Of a stretch of 64,000 nt of DNA, positions 41,801 to 64,000 are shown piece after piece; position 1 is the stretch's first letter, and every line of letters begins with the position of its first letter. The stretch covers positions 9,660,241-9,724,240 of the forward strand of contig CP154955.1 in NCBI GenBank assembly GCA_039621445.1, read 5' to 3'. The DNA is from Euglena gracilis (taxonomy: Eukaryota > Euglenida > Euglenophyceae > Euglenales). Made by a program: the position numbers and the translations under genes. The notes under the pieces are model-generated. The model saw nothing but the letters and a program-made list of their open reading frames with translations. It did no database searches and was not told the DNA's origin.

Positions 41801-42296
41801 ATAACACCCCATTTCCCTGGGGGTGGTTGAGTTGCCCCTTCGCTTTGAGGCCGGGTCGCCAGAAAGCCTTTTGCCAACCAGCGAGGCAATGGCGTGGGGG
41901 GGGGGTGGTTGGCTGATTGCTGTCAGCGGGTGGAACGGCCAGGGAGGGGGTTGGAAGCTGTGGGCGGCGCGCGGTTTGCCCCGGTCTGCCTTGGGCGTCA
42001 GCCTCCTCCCAGGCCCTGCTTTTGGCACAAAGGGCAGTCCCCGCTGTGGACGCCCGAGCCGCCGACCTCGGAATAGCCCCTGGGCCTCGAGGGATGGGCC
42101 ACCCGTACCGACGCCTCATCCAGACCAGCGTCCTCCATCGGCGCTGCACTCGCTTGTGGATCCCAAGGACGGTGGCTGGAGGAGGAAGAACGGTGCCTTA
42201 CAGCGCCGCGTTGCTGTTTTGGGGCTTTTTCAATCCCCCAAGGACACGTTCGGGCAGTTTAAATTTGGCGCAAGCTCAGCCGAACTTTTGGCGTAG
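35794..42296 (+). CDS. GFA/CENP-V-like zinc-binding protein (7 recognised exons)
   Basis: The GFA (Mss4-like) fold holds structural zinc through paired cysteines. Members include glutathione-dependent formaldehyde-activating enzyme and CENP-V; many eukaryotic ones have unknown substrates. Blocks in order are YSAHCPCGT (35.8 kb), RRYEVCADPVDAKICHCTGC (36.6 kb), HGAPMQWAAIFHKRD (37.7 kb), RFTAGVDQLYFWSSDLQQAA (38.8 kb), LPCKLSCNTCRAPIADEGR (39.3 kb), FLAFPALFVFG and CHIFYGARVLD (40.8 kb), and perhaps a short tail SAELLA at 42.3 kb. The cysteine pairs CxC, CHCxxC and CxxC are all present. Some borders are awkward: the 36.6-kb exon has no GT donor before an in-frame stop, and canonical choices force inserts of about 15 residues before RRYEV and NMFLAF. 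The gene may splice unusually or be decaying. The start codon was not identified. Confidence 0.8.
36535..36661 (+). CDS. GFA gene, exon with RRYEV and CHCTGC
   Basis: The conserved core spans about 36,590-36,658: RRYEVCADPVDAKICHCTGC then QQL. Upstream AG sites at 36,540 and 36,554 are possible; the first would join phase 0 with an insert QGGWPAFLRCSWRGPA. Downstream no GT occurs before an in-frame TAG; a GC donor after CTAC fits the next exon's phase. Confidence 0.75.
37495..37650 (+). repeat. AT-rich microsatellite (tatat, atattat)
   Basis: Long imperfect ta repeat immediately before the 37.7-kb GFA exon. Confidence 0.9.
37682..37752 (+). CDS. GFA gene, exon with HGAPMQWAAIFHKRD
   Basis: Acceptor acgcag, donor gtgggc. 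Encodes DLAALPGGHGAP and MQWAAIFHKRD. HGAPxQWAAIFHK is a strong family signature. Ends in phase 0. Confidence 0.9.
38775..38878 (+). CDS. GFA gene, exon with RFTAGVDQLYFW
   Basis: Acceptor gctttcag, donor gtgtaa. Encodes AALGSRFTAGVDQLYFWSS, DLQQAARGLPPDTPS and two bases of asparagine. The phase fits both neighbours (AA|T). Confidence 0.88.
38935..39035 (+). repeat. CATGTGTCAC palindromic low-complexity tract
   Basis: Repeated 'gacacatgtc', 'cacatgtgtcacatgtg' and 'catgtcatg' words, mostly self-complementary, in a GFA intron. Confidence 0.7.
39238..39344 (+). CDS. GFA gene, exon with LPCKLSCNTCRAPIADEGR
   Basis: Acceptor gccccag, donor gttgct. Encodes PADPLELTHTLPCKLSC, NTCRAPIADEGR and SREGPG. 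The CxxC zinc pair and IADEGR are diagnostic. SREGPG is outside the conserved pattern but needed to reach the GT donor. Confidence 0.88.
39385..39507 (-). repeat. Dispersed repeat, inverted partner of 8,046-8,170
   Basis: The reverse complement matches the 8-kb copy through 'ctcctggccgg' or 'ggccggccagg', 'ttctggcccag', 'ggccggcgctaac' and 'agttgcac' words. Confidence 0.75.
39510..39740 (+). repeat. Dispersed repeat, copy 1 (partner at 42.4 kb)
   Basis: Matches 42,435-42,665: both read 'gggctggactg', 'ccaaatttggc', 'agtggaaatccttgtggacc', 'gctagcagggc' and 'aacaaaatcagc'. Direct orientation, about 230 bp, diverged. Confidence 0.85.
40768..40924 (+). CDS. GFA gene, exon with NMFLAFPALFVFG and CHIFYG
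   Basis: Acceptor tgttccag, donor gtcagg. The conserved part starts at NMFLAFPALFVFGPAVP and continues FRPTCHIFYGARVLDVADPL and PKFLG. The first 12 residues (KHAPSRPP and flanks) are a lineage-specific insert if the AG acceptor is right. Confidence 0.88.
42274..42296 (+). CDS. GFA gene, possible last exon
   Basis: After gcgcaag, C completes glycine and SAELLA is followed by TAG. The phase (GG|C) fits the previous donor, and the tail resembles the family's short C-terminal S-x-x-LL. Very short, so could be coincidence. Confidence 0.4.
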
Positions 42297-42434
42297 TTTT
42301 AGCTGAACCCATCCTTCAGATAAGCCCATTTTTGCTTTTTACTTGCTCAGCATCTGAACTCTACAAGAAAACTGGTGAATCAGGATTCAAGGCAGCCTTC
42401 TGGTTGAGGGTTTGCATACCCCCTTCCCCCCGGG

Positions 42435-42665
42435 GGGAGGGCTGGACTGTAGCTAGTCCAAATTTGGCTAGTGGAAATCCTTGTGGACCCTCCCGTGGGG
42501 GGTTCGCTAGCAGGGCCAGTTAGTGGAAAAATTTTCCCAGTAACCGACGTGAAGCACCAAATTTTTTTCTGGACCCCAAAAACATTCAAAAAATGCCCGT
42601 TTTTGGCGTTTTTGGATTGTTTCGGAACAAAATCAGCACCCAAAAACCTCATTTCCACCTCGGCG
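42435..42665 (+). repeat. Dispersed repeat, copy 2 (partner at 39.5 kb)
   Basis: Direct, diverged copy of 39,510-39,740. Confidence 0.85.
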
Positions 42666-43499
42666 CACAGCGCTGGAGGATTGTTTTCCCTACCGAAAGG
42701 ATGGCAAACCGGTACTCGGGTTCGTGGGGGTACCCCAGGAATCAGGCTTAATGACCTGGGGGGGGGTCCACTGGCCAGCCATTTTGTTAGACACTGGATG
42801 AAAAGGCACTAGCTCGACCCCCTGGGGGGTCTGGGGTTCCCTTTGACTCTGGTGGGTTAGTGGGAGTATTGGTGTGAGGTTGCTGAATAAAACAAACTTT
42901 TAGATAATCCATTCTCTGCCGATTAAAAAATTGGACCAAAGGTTTATGACATTGCTTTGTGCCACTGTGCCAATTTGCCTGCTTCCAAGGCCCCAAATCC
43001 TTGATGTCTGCTCTATTCTTGTTTAACAGGATACCATAAGGCAGGATGGGCAGAAGTGCTTCCTGGATTCCTGCCAGACAGTGCAGAATCGGGACTGTTA
43101 GCCTGTAGCAGGACAAATACACTGCCTGTGCTCACTCTTCGCTGCCCCACAACTCTGTTCATTAGACATTGCGGTTGGTGCAATTGGACCTGCTTGACGC
43201 TTGCCTGTATTCCCCCTGGGTTGAAAGGTGGCTGAGCCTCATTTGCAATACTTTTAAACATTTGCATATCCCTGCATTGAATCTGGTGCCAATCAATGTG
43301 TTTTTCGAAGCGCTGAAAGAATTCCGCAGGATTTAAAGGAGTGCCTCGGATGCACACCAGTTGCAACCTGACGCGTGAGACAGACTCCTGGAGCTCAGCG
43401 CTCACGTGGGAACACACCACTACGTTGTCCCCCCCCTTTGCCCAAGGCATGCCAGTACTCCAAGAATACAAAGGGGGGAGATGAAAAATACAACAACAG

Positions 43500-43500
43500 A

Positions 43501-43534
<34 letters not shown>

Positions 43535-43543
43535 ACAACAATT

Positions 43544-43589
<46 letters not shown>

Positions 43590-43601
43590 AAATACTAACA
43601 A

Positions 43602-43639
<38 letters not shown>

Positions 43640-43650
43640 CTTGCAACAAC
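43500..43650 (+). repeat. (CAA)n / (AGC)n trinucleotide array
   Basis: A short agcaac block followed by about 120 bp of caa units with small interruptions. It yields poly-Asn, poly-Thr and, on the other strand, poly-Val frames. Confidence 0.95.
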
Positions 43651-43877
43651 AACTGAACAAACACATGAAGTCTTCCGACGCATAGGGTCTTCCGTGCCAC
43701 CAATCAAATTTTCGCTTTGAAAATCCACTCTCTTGTCAGTACATTGTGAATATTTGGAATCATTGCACACCTAAAAAGCCAATGCATGAACCCTGAAAGG
43801 TGCATTTTCCCCACAGCATTCCGCCACTTCATTTCTCGCTGCCTGTGGGTGCCATGTGTCATATTTCTTCTTCGCAG

Positions 43878-44027
43878 GTCGAGAGTGGTTGCCTGTTGTT
43901 GAACCCCCTGGGGCTCCGATGGAAACTGTGTTCGACCCCTTCACCGATGGCGGTGACGTCCCAGACCCCCGGTTTGTCACCCCTGAACCCACGCCCTGCT
44001 ACAGTGCGGACGATGTTCAGCCCGATG
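43878..44027 (+). CDS. Candidate exon of unknown gene, or 5' part of the ABC gene
   Basis: Acceptor ttcttcgcag and donor gtactc bound 150 bp open in one frame: REWLPVVEPPGAPMETVF, DPFTDGGDVPDPRFV and TPEPTPCYSADDVQPD. Acidic and proline-rich, and better balanced than surrounding intron sequence. No domain recognised. Its position suggests an N-terminal extension of the ABC transporter, but phase could not be closed. Confidence 0.4.
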
Positions 44028-45022
44028 GTACTCGGCCACGCCATCAAAGGATGCACGTGCACCGTAGAATGGCCAGTGAACCTGACGGACTGCGCAATCG
44101 AAATTTCGCCCCCCCCCCCCACCGATAACCCCCCCTTTTAACGTCCTGCATTTTACTGTATCCACTCCGTTATTTCACGCACTCCATTATTTCCCGCATC
44201 CTGCATCTTCTCTCAGGTTTGAGCCGATCATCTTTGACTGCTTTGATCGATCATCCTTGACTCTTGACACAAACCACAAAAAGTAAAACCGACTCCAAAA
44301 TTTGACTTTCGATGGCTTTGGTGCTAATAGTCCCTCTCACGCCAAGGTCCAGCTGCATTCCTTGCCCAAAACTTTCCTTTTGGGGTTACCGAGAAACACA
44401 GGCATCCCATGCCACATCCAGGGCACCCATAACTGCCCCAGCCATCAGCATACAAACCGGCATACCAATTTGGCACACCAACAGCATTCCAGCGGACGAA
44501 GAGGCTGGTGCGGCGAATTTGTTGCGGGCACTGGGCCCAGGGCTGCGCAGTGCCGAGCTAACATTTGAACGTGAATCCTTGATCATTCGTTCCACAAAAA
44601 TACTGGAAGGTTTGCTGAAGTTTTCCATTTTCTCCAGTGTGTTGTATTGGTGGGGCAATCTCGGAGGGGGGTCGGGTTTGTTTGGTGATCATTTTTTTCC
44701 CTGTCTTATCTGCCCCCTTTGAGATTTTGCCAACGTATATCATACCATCCCCATGGGGCTTCCATTCCAGGGGGGATTCCTCCAGAGTTTCCCAGAGCCA
44801 TATCCAGTCATGCCTCCCCCCGCCCCCCCCCCCCCGGGAGGCTCAGGGGACCCACTTTTGGGGTGAATTCTGGGATACAAAAGATTCGGCCTGACCTTCC
44901 CATGGTTGGGGGTTAGGACAGACCCCCCACGGGCCACCAAACTTTTAAAAAAAAAAGCTCCACATCCAACGCACACTGATAATGTCGAAGGTCTTCGTCA
45001 GCTCCACCGGACCCACAAATAG

Positions 45023-45214
45023 TCCTTGCTCCCGCCCTCCGGGGCTGGCGGGGCCGCCCTCGTCGTGTCGTCGTACTCCAACCCCGGCCGCCCCACTGCT
45101 GCGTGGTCCGACGAGAGCGGGCACTCTGTGCGCTGCCTCGTGGACGGCCACCCCGCGGACGACACCCTGGCGGGCCACCACGAGGACGCCCGGGGCCCCT
45201 TTCCGGCCTGTTTT
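45023..45214 (+). CDS. Candidate exon of unknown gene, or 5' part of the ABC gene
   Basis: Acceptor caaatag and donor gtggac bound exactly 64 codons: SLLPPSGAGGAALVVSSYSN, PGRPTAAWSDESGHSVRCLV and DGHPADDTLAGHHEDARG. GC-rich like the proven exons. The other two plus frames and two minus frames are also partly open, so coding status is not certain. No domain recognised. Confidence 0.4.
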
Positions 45215-45859
45215 GTGGACCATGCCCCCCCCCCAAAGAAGGTCCCCCATCACCGGCCAAAGGCTGGCCCTTTGGCCGAACCCCCCTCCATACAAGACCC
45301 CCCATTCAAGACCCCTCCCTCTGGGGTTAACGCTGATGGGGGGTAGGAGGGGAATTGTCTCACACGGTGTATGACGTGTTTTTCGATACGTGTGTTTTCA
45401 AGTTTGGTGGCCAGCAAAACGTTGCATTTAAATTTATGTGAATTCAAAACCCTGACCATGGCACAAACACAGAAATGAGGTTGATTACCACAAGGCTGCT
45501 GTCAGTCTGTGCACACAAGTGTGACTGCCTTGACGTATGTGGCATGGTCCAGCACACATCACATGGGGGGGGGGCGTGGCTGCCAACTATTCCCCTCATT
45601 GTCCTCCAGATCTGGCTCCTTATTAAAGTCGCACCCCCAGGGTTTGGTGATACGGGCAGGCAGGGGGGTACAACACTTTCGACACCCGGTTTGGCTTTTG
45701 GAGTGCACCCTCCCCCGGCCGAAGGTGCTGGGTGACAACAATGGCCACTTTCAAGGGAAATTTACCTGGGTTGGCAGGCACCAGGACCCAAAATGACCCC
45801 CATGGGGAGGTGTGTGGGTGCAAACCCACACACCCCCCTCCCCCGGGTTTGGTTAAAAG

Positions 45860-62326
<16,467 letters not shown>

Positions 62327-62419
62327 GGGACGCAGGGGGGGACAGCCCGTTGTCCCTCCGCACTGCCTCGACTGCGTGCCGTCGCCAAACGGATGGCCCG
62401 GATTGTCCATCCAAACCAT

Positions 62420-63095
62420 GTCACCGTGCCACACTGTGTCACTGTGTCACACTGTGTCATCGTGTCACACTGTGTTACCGTGTCACACTGTGTCATCGTG
62501 TCACACTGTGCCACCGTGTCACACTGTGTCATCGTGTCACACTGTGTCATCGTGTCACACTGTGTCACTGTGTCACACTGTGTCATCGTGTCACACTGTG
62601 CCACCGTGTCACACTGTGCCATCGTGTCACACTGTGTTACCGTGTCACACTGTGTCATCGTGTCACACTGTGTCACTGTGTCACACTGTGTCATCGTGTC
62701 ACACTGTGTTACCGTGTCACACTGTGTCATCGTGTCACACTGTGTTACCGTGTCACACTGTGTCATCGAGTCACACTGTGTTACCGTGTCACACTGTGTC
62801 ATCGTGTCACACTGTGTCACTGTGTCACACTGTGTCATCGTGTCACACTGTGTTACCGTGTCACACTGTGTCATCGTGTCACACTGTGTCACTGTGTCAC
62901 ACTGTGTCATCGTGTCACACTGTGCCACCGTGTCACACTGTGCCACCGTGTCACACTGTGTCATCGTGTCACACTGTGTCATCGTGTCACACTGTGTCAT
63001 CGTGTCACACTGTGCCACCGTGTCACACCGTGTCACTGTGTCACACTGTGTCATCGTGTCACACTGTGTCATCGTGTCACACTGTGTCATCTCAG
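62420..63095 (+). repeat. 18-bp minisatellite (gtgtcacactgtgtcatc)
   Basis: Over 35 units of 18 bp, differing mainly in the last six bases (tcatcg, ttaccg, ccaccg, tcactg, ccatcg). Because 18 is a multiple of three and the unit lacks stops, frames are open on both strands for up to 350 codons. Probably an intron or 3' flank of the ABC gene. Confidence 0.96.
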
Positions 63096-63264
63096 CTGTA
63101 CGTTTGCCTCTGTCTCTCATTTAAGGTCCCTACCCTATGAAGGTGGTGTTGGATATACGCCCATTTCCCCGGCAATGGAAGGCCTCACCTGACCAATGCG
63201 TTGGTGGGAAGTCAGAATATAGAACGATCCCCCTGTTTGGGTTCTGTTGGATCCCCCCCCCCCC

Positions 63265-63345
63265 CCCCGGGCAGCTGTCATGTGTGAGAACTTGCCAGGT
63301 CCCGCCCAGGAAACTTCCAGAACTGTCAAGGGTCCCCAAACAGTC
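63265..63345 (+). repeat. Dispersed repeat, copy 1 (partner at 63.9 kb)
   Basis: 'gtgagaacttgccaggtccc' and 'gcccaggaaacttccag' align with 63,885-63,960 ('cgagaacctgtcagggtccc', 'gcccggcaaactgtcag'). A third, weaker copy may be at 53,560-53,650. Confidence 0.65.
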
Positions 63346-63884
63346 ATCGCCCCCTGTGAGGGTGGAACATACCTGAGAAGTTGTCAAATATTGGCCCACT
63401 TTCCAGGTGACTTTTTTCTTGGAGGACTTTGCGCAATTGTCCCCCCCCCCCCATGCCCTCCATATGCCAAAGAAATAGTAATTCCACCTCTGTGCATGCC
63501 AATTTGTCACGCTACTCAATTATCAATTGCGCTGGGGGAAGGAATGCAAAAATGCCAAAAATGTATTTCTTTTCGGAAATATTTTTTTTGTTACAAAAAT
63601 CGATTCTATCTGTGACATCTGCATGGGTTGTAATGCTCAAAAGTGAGTGTTTCCACGGTTCGGAATGCCATCATTGATTCCCCTTTGCCCTCTGTGATGA
63701 CCAGTGTTGTCGCTCCCCCTGTCCTGTCTGATTGGTCGTGCGACAATCCCCCCCCCCCTCTGGGGGGCAGGCAAGGCATTTTTCAGGATCCCAGGCCAAC
63801 CAATCTGACAGTTGTTCCCGGGGTTGGGGTTCCACCAACCTTGGATGGACACTGCACTCTGTATCGGGTCCCCCCCCCCCCCCC

Positions 63885-63960
63885 CCCCGGGAAAGTGTCA
63901 TGCCCGAGAACCTGTCAGGGTCCCGCCCGGCAAACTGTCAGAGTGCCCGTTACTGGCCAA
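63885..63960 (+). repeat. Dispersed repeat, copy 2 (partner at 63.3 kb)
   Basis: Direct diverged copy of 63,265-63,345. Both copies follow a long C-run ending in gg. Confidence 0.65.
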
Positions 63961-64000
63961 CCTGTCAGTCTCTGAAGTTGCCAGGTCCCCCGCAACCAGC

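Larger units (their letters stand above)
42297..43870. other. Intergenic region between GFA and the next plus-strand gene
   Basis: No conserved exon recognised. Holds the second copy of the 39.5-kb repeat, G-tracts, an unremarkable segment at 42.8-43.4 kb and the CAA array. Confidence 0.5.

Noticed and set aside
41682-42149. Minus-strand 155-codon frame and plus-strand frames over 41.9-42.2 kb
   Set aside because: GC-rich sequence open in several frames on both strands. No conserved block, and no consistent splice join to the GFA gene.
43375-43770. Poly-Asn, poly-Thr and poly-Val frames
   Set aside because: Artefact of the (CAA)n array.

Overview
This window looks like nuclear DNA from an intron-rich, repeat-rich single-celled eukaryote, probably an alga or another protist. 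No bacterial gene order, operon, Shine-Dalgarno site, rRNA or tRNA was seen. Conserved protein blocks sit in short exons (about 50-200 bp, GC-rich). They are separated by long introns full of G/C homopolymer tracts (the longest C run noted is 27 bases at 58,881), T-rich stretches, microsatellites, minisatellites and small inverted-repeat elements. I cannot place the organism in a clade from sequence alone.

Layout: (1) 1-5.5 kb has no recognisable gene and is mostly repeats. (2) 5.5-20.0 kb, minus strand: two head-to-tail genes for the proteolipid (c) subunit of the vacuolar H+-ATPase. Each is reconstructed from five or six exons whose reading phases join correctly, and each keeps the IFAE glutamate block. 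(3) 20.0-25.9 kb is the divergent interval between the minus-strand and plus-strand genes. Its left part is a dense cluster of GCGC-rich palindromes, including an exact 58-bp inverted pair. (4) 25.9-33.4 kb, plus: the 3' part of a WD40/beta-propeller gene, with a stop at 33,407. (5) 35.8-42.3 kb, plus: a GFA/CENP-V-like zinc-binding protein gene. (6) 43.9-62.3 kb, plus: N-terminal nucleotide-binding domain and first membrane domain of an ABCG/PDR-type transporter; if it is a full-length PDR protein, its second half lies beyond the window. (7) 62.3-64 kb is an 18-bp minisatellite and dispersed repeats.

The five genes show no shared pathway. Two things stand out. First, the two V-ATPase paralogues share no intron position, and introns in the window carry small DNA transposons, three of them with hAT-like termini and 8-bp target-site duplications (two perfect, one 7/8). 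This suggests recent intron gain or turnover driven by mobile elements. Second, several exon borders implied by conserved protein blocks lack a GT donor or AG acceptor. This could mean GC donors, non-canonical splicing, decay or assembly error. Exon borders were placed by eye from homology, splice dinucleotides and phase. Long open frames lying over tandem repeats were not treated as genes.
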